A stretch of 64,000 nucleotides of DNA from Bicyclus anynana (lineage: Eukaryota > Arthropoda > Insecta > Lepidoptera > Nymphalidae), in assembly GCF_947172395.1 (NCBI RefSeq), contig NC_069100.1:9948109-10012108 (forward strand), given 5' to 3'. The notes below the pieces were generated by a model, which was not told the origin of the DNA, made no database searches, and saw nothing but the letters and a program-made list of their open reading frames with translations. Of this stretch, positions 24,201 through 35,395 are shown piece by piece; the stretch's first letter is position 1, and every line of letters starts with the position of its first letter. The translations under genes and the position numbers were made by a program.

Positions 24201-27200
24201 ATCCGTGGAACATTTTTTTACAACTGATTACTATCAAGTTAATTTTTTGGGAGTAGTTACATCTTGATGAGATGATCAACTTTTTTATTTAAAAAAAAAC
24301 TCGATTCTGGTAGCTAACTGAGTTACCAGGAAATTAAAATTACCGAGCCTCGGAACGAGATAATGTACTATGCAATTTGTAGGAAAATAAAAAAGTTGAT
24401 CTTCTCATCAAGATGAAGCTAATCACAAAAAATTAACATAGTAATCAGTTGTAAAAAATGTTCTACATCAGATTTTAGAGGATTCATAACATTAGTAGTA
24501 TAGATTGAATTTAATTTTAAATTATTATAAAAATACTCACCCCAAACTGATGGGAATTTGGAAAATTCTATCCAACTCATTAAAGCTTACATCCAGTAAC
24601 CTACAACTGGCCAACTTTGAGAGACTTCCCCTCGACACGTCGACCAACTTGTTGTGCGACAAATCCAGCTCTAGTACCGTTGGTATGGTACCAAATGTCG
24701 CAGGTTTTATGCGTTCTAGGGAATTGTGGCTGAGGTTGACAAACCTGAAAGAAATGCATGTTTTCAAGTAAAAATTATATAAATTTATTATTTACAGTAT
24801 TACGATTTCCTTGAACAAATAATAGTGGTAACTAACAAAAATTGATTTATAATTGTAAATTACCTGAAATCTATAATTGTAACTTGCGTAAAAAAATATC
24901 TACAATTACAAAATACTTTTGCCTACTGACGATTTTAAATTTAATTTTTGATCTATTTAAAACTTTTTAATTGCATCTTTATAGATAAATAATTAAAACC
25001 AATTATATATTGTGTCGTCTGTGTGATATTTTTTCTAATTTAATCATTTATTTAATTAAAATTCGTGTTGCACATAATGTAGTATAAAACAAAAAAAAAC
25101 AAAATAATCCAAAAAAGAGAAACTTAAAACTACAAATAGTATACAAAGGTGGCCTAATCGCTGGAGCGATCTCTCCCAGACACCCTCTACCCCCCTACCC
25201 TACCCTATTTTTGTTGGATCAAACTGCACACGGTGTGAAAGTTTTATTAAAATTGGTTAAGTAGTTTAGAAATCCATCACAGACAAAGTTAAGAGAATAA
25301 ATATATTTACTATATCTTTTTTATTTCTTTTTATAGTTTCATTTTCATGGCATAACTGACCCAATGTATTTATAATTGAGATTTACCTGTAATCATTAGC
25401 TTACCTTAGAGAAAATAGATTTTGAAATACAGCATTAAATATGTCTGAGACATTATTATGTGAAACGTCGACAGTATGAAGTTCGTACAGTTTGGGGAAA
25501 GCTGATTTTGGTATGGTTATAATATTGTTGTGTGATGCATTAAATACTCTTATGCCTGTCATGTTATGAATTGGTATCTGAAAGTAAAAATGTAGTTATT
25601 TTAAGAATATTTTAAATATTTCTCTAAATATACAGGAAAAATAGTCAGATTTATAACGTCAGAAATTCATTATTTATTTAATTGACGAATCTTGTGACAA
25701 CTATAACTGAGTACTTATTAGGTAAGCAACAAATCAAAAAAATATATTGAAAAGAAGCATATATTACTTCTCTTTATTACTTAATGTATTTAGTTACTTC
25801 GTTAGCAACCCATATTCGGTATACTGCTGAGCTCGAGTGTCCTCTCAGAATCAGAGGGGTTAGACCAATAGTCCACCACGCTGTCTTCACACACGCAGAT
25901 AATTAATTCTCTGGTATGCAGGTTTCCTCACGATCTTTTCCTTCACCGTTTGAGACACGTGATATTTAATTTCTTAAAATGCACACAACTGAAAAGTTGG
26001 AAGTGCATGCCCCGGACCAGATTCGAACGCACACTCTCCGGAATCGGAGGCCGAGGTCATATCCACTAGGCTATCACGGCTCGTATATAATACTGGTTGT
26101 GTATAATCAGTATGTACATTAAAAACTTACCTGCGCCAAATCAGTGAATTCATTATAAGATACTTGCAGCTCAGATGCGTAAGTGTTTTCATCGAAGGCG
26201 AGTCTGTTGATTTCCTTCAATTTATTATGACTCAAATCCAATAGTGTCATGTTGTTGCAATTTTGAAACGCACCAGATTCTATCCTCGATAGTTCGTTGT
26301 GAGAAATGTTGACCACGGCTAAGTAGAGGTCGGTGAACGCTTGCTTGTCTATGAATGTTATTTCATTTTCAGCTAGATTTATTAACTGTAAAAAAAGTAT
26401 ACCATTCTCTTTTTAATTCATAGACTTACATCCATTTACCAGTCACAGGTAAATGTTAATTACAGAACAGACAGACAAGTCACAGGTAAATTTTAATTAA
26501 AATTAAATCGAATAGACAAGTAAAAATAGAATTGACCACAGCCAAGAGGGTGTAGAGATCGGTGAACTTTGAACATTGAAAAAATGGTATATTTGTGGTT
26601 TTTTTCCTTTCTTTAGAAAGTTTTTGATACTTAAATAACTTAGTTATAGCAGTGTTAGTAGAAATAAGAGGTTAGATAACTAGAGCTCAGTTGTTTGTTA
26701 GGCAGCGTAGACACGGTCACGCTGCCAGTCCCGTTAGTGATTTTGAGTAATAATGTTTTGTGTTCCCTAGTTAGTTTACGGCCAAACACATTTTTCAGAC
26801 AAAATTTAGGAAATCATGAAGTAGATCAAAGGCAACCTAATACAGTTAAATTATTTCATTCTTGCATGTTCTATAATCCTTGATTTGTCGATTACTCGAT
26901 ACTAGAAATACTACAACTAATAAAGTTAAAATTTAAAATATATAATGTACTCGTAACTTTACCTCAGCATATTTGACAGCTTGGAACATCTGGTAGTCAA
27001 CTTTTTTGATCTTATTCCGGGCTAGATCCACTGTGCCTATGCGGGTCACAGCGGAGAATGTGCCTGTACCCACTTCGGATATTTGGTTGTCTTGCAGATA
27101 AAGACGCCTGTGAAAATACCATGATCATTATTAATCTTCTAGATGGGGTTTTTCGACATAAGAGAGGGGAATTTGGAGCATTGACCCACCACGTCAAAAC

Positions 27201-30200
27201 TGGTTGGGTATTGTTTTACACTGTAACAGTCACTAGCCTACTAGATGACTATTTAATTAGCCCCAATAGCTCAGTGGTAAAGGGGCCGGACTCAATACCG
27301 AGAGGTGGTGGTTCGAACCCCGCTCACTGGACTATTGTTAAGAAGTTATCATTAAAAAAAAATTGAAAAATCTTACCTCAGGAACCTCATTCCTCTGAAA
27401 CTATTCATATCCAACTTCTTTATTTTATTATTATCCAAATGTACCACTTTAATTACTGTGTTCCTTGCAAACATACCTCTGGAAAAGGAAAATATGTTTC
27501 AAATTAAAAAGAGCAGATAAAAATATTCAAAAGTACACACACTCTATGTTAAAAAAATTACATCAAATACATTAAAAGTAGTAAGCATTTTTATCGTCTA
27601 AATAATCCCTAACATTGTCACGTATGATAGGAATATATGACGAACTTTACTCTCAACAAATCTAATTTTCAACCCCTATTTCACCCCCTTCTCATTTTAT
27701 TTTCGCAATAAAAAGTATACTATAACCTTCTCCGTATTATGGTCTTAAACCGTGCCAAGTTTCATTTGAATTCATTCAATAATTTCAGCGTGATGCCCGA
27801 ATAACAAAAAAAACACGGACAGGCAGACAGACAAAAAATCGAAAAATATTTTTTTAGCTTCAGTATCGATTATATTATAATGCCCCCAACAAAAATTTTC
27901 GAAATATCTTCAATGTACAGAATGTACAAAATGTACAGAATTCGTATTATAAGTATAGATTCTAGATGGCGCTGTCGTGCGTTATGCCACGCTAACGTTT
28001 GTTGTTATAATTGGTAAAATCTCAAATTGCGAATAAATGTATAGAATTCGACCAGTTTTATTATAAGTATAGATTCACAAAGTAGCAAAGGTCTAGTCTA
28101 CACAGGCTCTCGCTGTATTTACCTGGGTATGTCTGGCAGCAGGTTGTGACTCGCATTACACCATCCAAGCTTAGTTAGATCGCCTATATGACTTCCATCT
28201 AATTTCGTTATGTTATTGTAACTGAAACCAAAATAAGCCAAATTTTATTTTCGACTACGAAAGCGTCCACAGACAAAGACGTCGCTATAGGAGGGGAGCG
28301 GGGCAGTTACCCCAAAAGCAACCCCTTGCCTTTAAGGTAGCTTGCATAGCAGATCAATCCTGATAATTAATCTAACACTTCTATACTGCCAAGCGATTTA
28401 GCATTCCGGTACGATGTCGTGTAGAAACCGAAAAGGGTGTGGATTTTCATCCTACTCCTAAAAAGTTATCCCGCTTCCATTTCAGATTGTATTATCACTT
28501 ACCATCAGGTGAGATTGTAGTCAAGGGCTTACTTGTAAAGATTTAAAAATATTAAAAAAAACTTGTTGTATTTTTTTTCATTTATTTCTCATCTTCTATA
28601 ATATCAACTTGACCACACCCATTGTCCACTCGTTAAAGCATTGGTGTAATTCGAAACCCAATCAATCAATCTTTTATTTGCAAACATGTGGTGAGGATGA
28701 TAATACAATATTTTTCAATGCCTAAATTTGGTATGCAAAATTAAAAATTATTAAAAAAGAATAACTGAATAGGTACTAATACTATGTAGGTAGATACAAA
28801 TTTGGCATATATGAAGATTGTAGATAGATTACAATTCTGAATAACATATAGTTTACTTCGAAAACTAACGAGCTCCAGAGGGATTACAAAAGTCCTAAAT
28901 TTTCTCTTAGCGACTACTTATAAATAATTGTGGACGGAGCTATAGTAGGTACTTACCATTTCTATCCCAAGAATGCAATTGAAAAAAAAATGCATGATGT
29001 TTTACATTAAAATGATACTCATCAGTGACAGTAAATATATATTTTTTTATACATAAAGCAATAATTTTAGCCTCAATAACTCAACGGTGAATAATCTTTT
29101 CGACTAGTTAGAGGGAAAGATTATGTAATGTATTGTATTTTGTACAATATAAAAAAATAAAAAAAAATAGGGTCATTGGTATTTAACACATATTATGGCA
29201 AATATACTTTTTAAAAAAAAAAATGTTACGTTCCAGAGCGTTGCAGGTTTCGGTTTCCTCCCCCACACTGCTTTCCTAAATAAGAGCATCTGCATGATGA
29301 TTATTCGAATATATAATTAAGTAACCAAAGCGTATAAGACAAGAGAACAATTTAATTAGTTTTAAAAATAATCTCCTGGACAATGCGTTTTATGACATAA
29401 ATTTCTTTTTAACTTTGACATTTTAATATAAATTTATTCTTTATAATTAATATGATTTAAATAGTTTTTTGATTCATTTAATTTTTTCAATTAATTAATA
29501 TTGTTCTTCTATTCATTATTTAACTGTTTAATATTGTGTTAAAAGTAATTTCTGGAATGATTTAAATATAATATTTTGCATGCCGATCGGGCGTGATACA
29601 GAACAGATTATAAGGCCGCCATTTGTACATTAGTTTATAAGTGTTATTATAAGTTATTGTTTATTTAAGTTTTAATGTACAATAAAGTATATTCCTTCTT
29701 CTTCTTCTTCTTCTATTTATTTGTTAAGATCTTGTAAACTGTATCAGCAAATAAAGGATTTGATATGTTACCTCAAATCGAGAACTTCTGTGTCCCTCAA
29801 TCCTTTGAACTGATTCCGTTTGAGCGTCGCCAGTCTATTGCCGTGGAGATCTAACGTTTTCAATTTCTTCAGATGCTGAAAAATATATGAAAAATGTGAA
29901 TAAAATAATTATTTAAACAAATAAAATTAATACTATATGATTAAAACTGTCAATCACGAATGAACAAAACAATTAACGAACCCAGCAAATGAATAACAAT
30001 AGGCTAGTTGACACTTTTTTAAGAGGGTCATAAATTGTTCATTATCGTCCTATCAAATAGAAAAAAAAAAACATATTTTTGAGACATAAAAAAAATAATT
30101 TTTAAATGCATATTTTGTGGAATGAGATGTGATGATAACATGTATGTATGAACTACCTGACGCCGCGCGGTTTCATCCGCGTGGTTCTCGTTTCCGTAGG

Positions 30201-32674
30201 AATACGGGGATAATATAGCAGCCTATAGCCTTCCTTGATAAATGGGCTATATAACAATGAAAGAATTTTTCAAATCGAACCAGTAGTTCCTGAGATTAGC
30301 GCGTTTAAGCAAATGAACAAACAAACTCTTCAGCTTTATAATATTAGTATAGATAATAGTGTTTTTTCAAGTAAGACCATCAATCTAATATTAAAAAGTG
30401 GATAAACATCTGCGACCAAAAAACGTCCCCACTCAATGAGTGAATTGAATTGAATACTTGAATTGAGCACCAAACATAACTTCTTGGCACTCAATTGAAG
30501 TATTCGCATTTGCAAATTCAACCTTAAACTCAATCCTTAAGGCTGAATTTGCTCTGAATTTAGGATTTTATTGAATATTGGACTATAATTCTAAAACTAT
30601 AAAAGCAAAATTGGCCAGTTTTTAAGTGAAAGTTTCTACATGATTGTGCGTCCTTTTATTATAAGAGGTCAATGAGTAAGACAGATTAAAAAGCGCTGAC
30701 GAACTACACTTGGCTGGTGGGAGGCTTCGGCCATGGCTAGTTACTACCCTACCGGCAAAGACGTACCGCCAAGCGATTTAGCGTTTCTATCGATGCCGTG
30801 TAGAAACCAAAAGGGGTGTGGATTTCATCCTCCGCCTAACAAGTTAGCCCGCTTCCATCTTAGACTGCATCATCACTTACTATCAAGTGAGATTGTAGTC
30901 AAGGGCTAACTTGTAAAGAATAAAAAAAAAAACTTAATCTATGTGCGCTGATAACGAAGTCCTGGGACTCCATTAGTAAAAGCTGTACTCACTTGAAAGG
31001 CCTCCACAGGTATGTCAGATATCAAGCCGTTAACCAAGTGCAGCCTCTCTAACCGACCGGTAGCGAGACTACCGGCGAATATATCCTTGCTCAGTGACGT
31101 CATATGGTGCCCATTTATTGACAGGATCGTCAAATTGCCTAGAATCTGAATGAAAGAAAATCTTATTAAACATTATCCCAATAAAACTATTAAGGAACTA
31201 AGCATTCAGTTCCTAGAAAATGCATTTGATGAGTAATTAGAGAGCCGTGATAGCCCAGTGATATGACATCTGCCTTCGATTCGTAGGGCGTAGGTTCGAA
31301 TACGGTCCGAGGCAGGCACCTTCAACTTTTTAGTTATGGTATAAAAATATCACGTGTCTCAAACGGTGAAGGAAAACACCGTAAGGAAACCTGCATAGAT
31401 GAGAATTATCTAGGTGTGTGAAGTCTGCCAATCTGCATGGGGCCAGCTTGGTGGACTATTGGCCTAACCCCTCTCATTCTGAGAGAAGTCTCGTGCTCAA
31501 CAGTGAGCCGAATTTGGGTTGCTAATGACAATGATGAAGAGTGTTTTGATAATTAGTCCTTTGTCAATTATAATTAGTGACAAAAGTATATCTCTATCTC
31601 TAGACGGGTAAAAGCTCAGACCAATTACAGAAGGACCTGTATCACACTCATAGTCACGAGCAATATTGTCTGTCTTTTTCTGAGAAAAACGAGCTTAGAT
31701 TGAGTATATATCTTATACTAAACTAGAAGTTTTGAAATCGCATTAGATCATTGACAGAAAAGTAACGTCTCGTAGCGAGGCAGGTCCTATATAATAATTG
31801 GTCTGAGGATAAAAGAGATAAAGCTAGCGACATCAAGAGCGCCGCCAATCGCTGACATAAATCTTGCGCGCACTCAAATGATGACGTTGGTGTTGCCATA
31901 CTCAGTACCTTAAAAGCCTTTTTAGGGAACTCGTCGATTTTAGTGTTGTACATGTATATCTCCTGTAGCGTCCTGTTCACGCCAGCGAACGCGTATTCGT
32001 CTATAGACTTTATGGGCGTGTCTATGATGTGTAGAGTCCTTACTGTAGATCTGTGTAGGAGTGGGCCGAACAAATGTGCTGAAACAATTATTATTATTAT
32101 TTTTTTATCATTAACTCTTGCTAATGCTAGGCTTAAAGACAAACACTGCACTAGGCTTTGTAAGCCTCCTATAAAGAAAAATGGTAATAGGAACTATTTT
32201 AAAACTGTGTTACTAAGTAAATATATAAGATACTTTTTATAAAATATTTGACTGGCATGCATTTAAAATATAAATAAAAGACATCTTGTCAACCAATAAC
32301 TCAGCGAAATAAAAAATATTGCTCTTTTTTCAATCCAATCCCAACGAAAGAGAGAGCTAGGCCTGCAGGTGTTGGTAAAAATGTATACGAATCATAATAC
32401 AATACTTACATATTTTACATTCTTTAATGATCAACTTCTCAATTGGCAACCCCATACCAGCTATGTTCCCTAATCCAACGCTCATTACAGCCAATCCTGT
32501 GTTCTCGCATCTTACAAACAACCCCTCGTCTGTCCCTTTTTCGCACACACATGGGAACAGTAGCGGATTGTCTGACACTTTCGGACACGGATACGCTGGG
32601 CCGGGGGGAATGTACTCTGTGTTCAAATGAGGAACTAATGTTGCCAGTACAAAAAGTTTTATGTATGTAGCCAT
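15245..32674 (-). CDS. atk: leucine-rich-repeat cell-surface protein, artichoke/chaoptin-like, 1,136 aa, 18 exons
   Basis: Minus-strand exons, 5' to 3': 32674-32410, 32078-31909, 31145-30993, 29875-29772, 28221-28123, 27478-27377, 27107-26963, 26385-26131, 25577-25405, 24744-24541, 23337-23103, 22048-21849, 20832-20748, 19475-19280, 18279-18202, 17559-17362, 16890-16623, 15725-15245. Every intron is GT-AG and every phase matches, giving 3,411 nt. The protein starts with a signal peptide (MATYIKLFVLATLVPHLNTEY) and a cysteine-bearing LRRNT region (YPCPKVSDNPLLFPCVCEKG). About 33 LRRs of 23-25 residues follow, often L.LSHN.L, then an LRRCT (LKCDCFTRPLKHYLQ; later Cys pairs). Next is a fibronectin-like segment (DVADFYIYVRD) and a C-terminal hydrophobic helix at about 1107-1128 (SVLGLVSDSILITLCIFLGV) before a short RRLADLDV tail. 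The conserved order and motifs fit insect artichoke, an extracellular LRR protein of sensory organs; chaoptin-like is the alternative. Gene structure is firm; the orthologue name is from memory. Confidence 0.93.
16138..16246. mobile_element. half copy of hAT-like MITE h1
   Basis: Only the right half remains: catcgattctatagacgcag … acgaggcaggtct … gtaattggtctgag. It lies in the last intron of the LRR gene. Confidence 0.65.
16358..16599 (+). mobile_element. Helitron-like element with GGGTA minisatellite
   Basis: 5' TCTACTATATAAAAATAAG; 3' hairpin arms GCGGACG…CGTCCGC, then CTAG at 16596-16599 followed by T. The minisatellite at 16489-16548 ends about 50 bp before CTAG. Last intron of the LRR gene. 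Confidence 0.65.
16970..17323 (+). mobile_element. Helitron-like element
   Basis: Contains gtctgtctgtccgtgatttt and gttgaaagtttgtatggaag and ends gaagttgtgggcgatcgCTAG|T. The 5' end is uncertain. It fills most of an LRR-gene intron. Confidence 0.5.
17787..18083 (+). mobile_element. SINE family A
   Basis: The head is shortened (gccgtagatatgacctctgc) but the B box (gggttcgaatcc) and full body are present, ending gggttgataacgacgactac. It lies in an LRR-gene intron and shows only chance short ORFs. Confidence 0.8.
18357..18643. mobile_element. MITE with about 40-bp inverted repeats
   Basis: Left ctatactacagcctttcttg (continuing to ccaacaa) is the reverse complement of the right end near 18602-18643 (…caagaaaggctgtagtatag). 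The interior is AT-rich. It lies in an LRR-gene intron. Confidence 0.75.
18613..19224. repeat. about 135-bp direct repeat flanking a SINE
   Basis: 18613-18746 and 19090-19224 both run from acagtactcat to the tctttcgtgcgata words, with about 90% agreement by eye. SINE family A sits between them. The first copy is continuous with the right arm of the MITE at 18357-18643. Confidence 0.7.
18775..19088 (+). mobile_element. SINE family A, full length
   Basis: gagagccgtgatagcccagt … gggttgataacg. It lies between the 135-bp direct repeats in an LRR-gene intron. A 182-codon minus-strand frame across it is a repeat artefact. Confidence 0.85.
19520..19805 (+). mobile_element. SINE family B, near full length
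   Basis: tRNA-like head: ctccgtggcgcagtggcatg (A box) and gggttcgatcccc (B box). Body: attggtccaggtctggctgg, ccgccaagcgatttagcgtt, gaaaccgaaaggggtgtgga. The 3' end is cut after atcatcacttacta. LRR-gene intron. Confidence 0.85.
20580..20716 (-). mobile_element. fragment of the 'CAAGTGCGATTCGGACT' repeat family
   Basis: The reverse complement has ccggctaggtgcgaatcgga and gggttccgtacc, a phrase also present on + at 48848-48905. Termini unknown. Confidence 0.4.
20870..21402 (+). mobile_element. Helitron-like element with internal duplication
   Basis: Ends cgcggagtcgcgagcatccgCTAG|T at 21399-21402. A 199-bp segment starting agctactaaac is present twice in tandem (20902 and 21101) with about 90% agreement by eye. 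Confidence 0.5.
21449..21750 (+). mobile_element. SINE family B
   Basis: acggcctccgtggcagtggt … gggttcgatt … gggctaacttgtaaagaata with an A tail. A deletion has removed the 3' part of the B box and the cggctgggccga segment after it. LRR-gene intron. Confidence 0.8.
22290..22802 (+). mobile_element. MITE family M, copy 1
   Basis: Inverted ends CAATAGGGATGATGAC and GTCATCATCCCCATTG. Near-identical copies are at 49798-50309 and 51970-52477. Core words include tttcggagctacagggatta and gcggcgctgccgcggatcc (related). It lies in the LRR-gene intron before exon 12. Confidence 0.85.
23365..23680 (+). mobile_element. Helitron-like element, diverged
   Basis: Two internal near-duplicate blocks (tttcatctcgaaaatatcca and tttttcggaaaatccatggt) precede a 3' end with gcggacgtagtcgcgagcgt and CTGG, which fits the CTRR rule. 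Confidence 0.4.
23757..23925. mobile_element. inverted-repeat element with CT-rich core
   Basis: Outer words ataactcgtgcgagtgactg and the complement of ctcacactgtagagttataa pair imperfectly. Between them are catctctctctc and gagatagagacaaag blocks that are also partly complementary. Confidence 0.4.
24196..24475. mobile_element. MITE family P, copy 1
   Basis: Left CAGGGATCCGTGGAACATTT…caactgatta and right taatcagttgtaaaaaatgt form inverted ends. Related copies are at 51290-51652 and, as half, at 60700-60745. Confidence 0.7.
25804..26082 (-). mobile_element. SINE family A (antisense)
   Basis: agcaacccatattcggtata … ggctatcacggctc. A deletion removes part of the gccaatccgcattg segment. It lies in the LRR-gene intron between exons 8 and 9. 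Confidence 0.8.
26685..26775 (+). repeat. dispersed repeat shared with 11440-11546
   Basis: gagctcagttgtttgttagg, cagcgtagacacggtcacgc and cgttagtgattttgagtaat match the inverted copy in the DUF1676-like gene. LRR-gene intron. Confidence 0.55.
27256..27345 (+). mobile_element. tRNA-headed SINE (family C), head
   Basis: caatagctcagtggtaaagg and ggttcgaaccccg give strong A and B boxes, but the 5' and 3' ends do not make an acceptor stem. Read as a SINE head, not a tRNA gene. LRR-gene intron between exons 6 and 7. Confidence 0.55.
28385..28550 (+). mobile_element. SINE family B, 5' truncated
   Basis: gccaagcgatttagcattcc … gggcttacttgtaaagattt, A-rich tail. LRR-gene intron between exons 4 and 5. 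Confidence 0.8.
29692..29715 (+). repeat. (CTT)n microsatellite
   Basis: Six to seven uninterrupted CTT units in the LRR-gene intron before exon 4. Confidence 0.85.
30154..30353 (-). mobile_element. short Helitron-like element
   Basis: On the minus strand it starts TCTATACTAATATTATAAAG and ends gccgcgcggcgtcag with a mutated CTAG (ctacctgacg on +). Same family as 10583-10780 and 59201-59400. LRR-gene intron. Confidence 0.6.
30712..30935 (+). mobile_element. SINE family B, 5' truncated
   Basis: ggctggtgggaggcttcggc … gggctaacttgtaaagaata plus A-run. It ends about 60 bp from exon 3 of the LRR gene. Confidence 0.8.
31240..31536 (+). mobile_element. SINE family A
   Basis: agagccgtgatagcccagtg … ttgctaatgacaatgatga. 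The body carries small deletions. LRR-gene intron between exons 2 and 3. Confidence 0.85.
31615..31807. mobile_element. hAT-like MITE h1, internally deleted
   Basis: Ends CTCAGACCAATTA and TAATTGGTCTGAG. The flanks ggtaaaag (31607-31614) and gataaaag (31808-31815) form an 8-bp duplication with one mismatch. It is about 120 bp shorter inside than the copy at 9894. LRR-gene intron. Confidence 0.8.
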
Positions 32675-32746
32675 CTTGTGATCTGGAAAAAAAAAATTAT
32701 TGATATTTTTGCCTAATTAAGTCTATAATTAATTTTTATTTATCGT

Positions 32747-32940
32747 CTAGCGGACGCCCGCGACTTCGTCCGCGTGGATTTCAGTTTTTCACAAATCCCG
32801 TGGGGACCATGGATTTTTCGGGATGAAAATGATGCAGCCCATGTGTTAATCCAGAATAAAATCTATTTACATTTTAAATATTAGCCAAATCGCTTCATAC
32901 ACGCACAAACTTTCGCTTTTATAACATTAGTGTGAATAGT
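32747..32940 (-). mobile_element. Helitron-like element, 3' end
   Basis: On + it begins CTAGCGGACGcccgcgact, the reverse complement of the CGTCCGCTAG terminus. The other end is not sharp. It is immediately upstream of the LRR-gene start exon. Confidence 0.5.
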
Positions 32941-32967
32941 GTAATAAATAAAATTGATGTATGGTGA

Positions 32968-33058
32968 TAACAAGGTAACCTGCTTCCATCTTAGATTGCA
33001 TCATCATTTACCATCAGGTGAGATTGTAGTCAAAGACTAACTTGTAGAGAATAAAAAT
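32968..33058 (+). mobile_element. SINE family B, 3' fragment
   Basis: Contains ttccatcttagattgcatca and gtgagattgtagtcaaagac; the rest is lost. Confidence 0.7.
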
Positions 33059-33357
33059 TAAGTTGTCTTAGTACCCAAAAGACAAACTACTTTGGGACTA
33101 TACAGTATTCCTATTATATTTGATAGTCTCTCTCAATATAAAAATTATAAATTCTTTGTTGTTGTTTACCATAATAAAAACTGACGCAACATAGCACTAC
33201 TGTTAATACAACAAGAATGCAATAAATTGTTTACATTATCAGCTTGTTTTTACCTTAATTGCATATTGATAATTCTAGTTGCCTCTAGTAATCAGTATCA
33301 AAGTTTTACAATAACAAAAATAAACTGTAGCAACTAGCTCGAACTTTTACTCCATTT

Positions 33358-34065
33358 TTAACCGACTACAAAGGGAGGAGGTTCTCAAGTTCATTGGTAT
33401 GTTTTTTTTTTATGTATATACATTGATTACTAGAAGAGGCTTGAAGTGATTTGAAAAATTATTTTTTTTATTTTAAAGAGTATACTACACATGTGCTCCC
33501 ATAGTCATCATGTCTATCTGATGATGGGATCCTGGAGAAATCGAGGGAAACTTTACAAAATTATAAGAGTGACTTGTGTGTTCATAAATTTTTTCATTAT
33601 GTATTTTAAAGCACTACAATTTTATGAATGTTTGAAAATGATCTGGTGATGGAGCCAGAATGCAGATGAGGGAACTCCTCAACCATTTGCAGCAGTTATC
33701 TTGTGTTTGGGCTTGATTAATTTGTATTGATGAGAACTTTCCACCTAGATGGGATGTAACTATCAATAATGGTCAAGTCCGTACCCAATCCTAATACAGT
33801 CTTTCCCGACTAGTTGTAGACATGGATTGTGACTATTATTAGGGGGTAAAGATCAAAAACAATTAAGGGAACTCCTTAATTTTTTACACATATTATCTTA
33901 TTTTGCACTTAAAATGAAGAAATAATAAAGGTTTCAATAAAAACAACTGACTTCAAAACCTAAATATGTACCCACAAAACTAAGAAGTGAAAAATAACAA
34001 CGTAATATAATTATGTTCTACCTGCTGATTAGTTTGAAAATGGTGCTAAGCCCATGTTGTATTAA
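33358..34065 (+). mobile_element. family E element, copy 1
   Basis: Starts taaccgactacaaagggagg. Contains agttatcttgtgtttgggct and tgagaactttccacctagat and ends with acttcaaaacctaaatatgt and a gttctacctgctgattagtt block. Parallel copies are at 44770 and 55087. Confidence 0.65.
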
Positions 34066-34385
34066 CCATGATAGTTTTTGTTAGGCCTAAAATAATAATA
34101 TTAAAATCAATTTAATGTAAGTAAGTGAAAAGGAAGTAGCAGGTAATAATATCCCTCCTTTTCTTGCCGTGAGGGTCAATCTACACTTGACCTTATAACA
34201 ATTATTGAGTAACAATAGTTTTCTTTCAGTGTTAGTTTCTAAGTTAAATTTACAAACATCCAAGGTTCCACTTGTGTCATAAATATAGGAATAACAATAG
34301 TAAAAATATAGCCTGTGCTCTTTGGCCTTGCAGCCTGGAATATATACATGTATGGTAGATTAGTAGAGTAGAGTAGATTCGGAAG
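34066..34385. other. intergenic, no gene
   Basis: AT-rich sequence without recognisable exons. It is part of the presumed 5' region or first intron of the LRR gene. Confidence 0.35.
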
Positions 34386-34526
34386 GTTCGGAGCATGCAC
34401 CTCCAACTTTTCAATCCAATCCACATTGGACCAGTGTGGTGAACTTTTAGCATAACGCCTCTCATTCTGAGAGGAGACTTGTGCTCAACAATGAGCTAAA
34501 TATGTATGGGTTGTTAATGATGATGA
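34386..34526 (+). mobile_element. SINE family A, internally deleted
   Basis: gagcatgcacctccaacttt is joined directly to caatccacattggaccagtg, so the middle is missing. It ends gggttgttaatgatgatga. Confidence 0.7.
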
Positions 34527-35395
34527 TAAAAATGTTTAATAACAGTTTTTAAATTTTATATGTTTTTTTTTGTAGAATTTAAGGAAAACATAAACCGACA
34601 GTACATTTTCTTTTCCTGAATAGGCTCGCGTTTGATTATAATCATGCCTGGTGTTAAACAACGATGTCTTGGTTAAAGAAAGTCAAGGTAAATACTTATT
34701 AGTAATATTTTAAAAACATAATATGAAGTACATACTTATAGTATAGTAATTTAAAAAAACTGCCTAGGGTGTGTCAGCCATGCACAGTGTAGGGGTCTGT
34801 AGACTAAATTAGCAGTTTAAACCGTTATCTAATGCACAAACATACCGATAACGATACCCCAAACCAACATAGACAATAAAAACACATTCTCATGCTAATT
34901 TATAGCTATGCGCTGTGCGCTGTACTACAGCGCACAGACAGACAGGCATGGTGAAACTATAAGGGTTCCTAGTGGACTACAGAACCCTAAAAATAAACAA
35001 GAGATAACAGTCGTAACTTAGATCGTCATAGTTCATTTGCGACTTTAAAAATTTAATTCTACGCACACATTTTCCCAAGGCTACATTGACCTATATAGGA
35101 AGTTTATAATACTTTTAATAAAAAATACTGTCTGTCACAGTCATAACTACAACTTACAAGGCCATAAAAACTTGTTCGGAGATATTTAATTAAAGGGCAC
35201 TTTATATTTTAGAAGTACAAAGTGATATCTAATTGACCTAACGACTATAATTAGCAGTTTACTTACTAATTGAATAATGCTTTATATTTAAATTACCTCT
35301 ATATTGATTGTAATAAAGTTTTCATCAATATTATGACTCAATGGAATTTACGCAAATACTTTCACCTCGAAATAAACAACGGAAAATAACTAACC

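Noticed and set aside
27256..27330. tRNA gene
   Set aside because: A and B boxes are good but the acceptor stem does not pair, and related heads at 3783 and 8054 are attached to a SINE body.
31723..32151. 142-codon minus-strand ORF taken as a separate gene
   Set aside because: Only its middle (exon 2 of the LRR gene, 31909-32078) is coding; the ends read into introns and the hAT-like MITE.
34663..34687. Possible first coding exon (MSWLKKVK followed by GTAAAT)
   Set aside because: No downstream exon in phase or other support was found, and eight codons with a donor can occur by chance.
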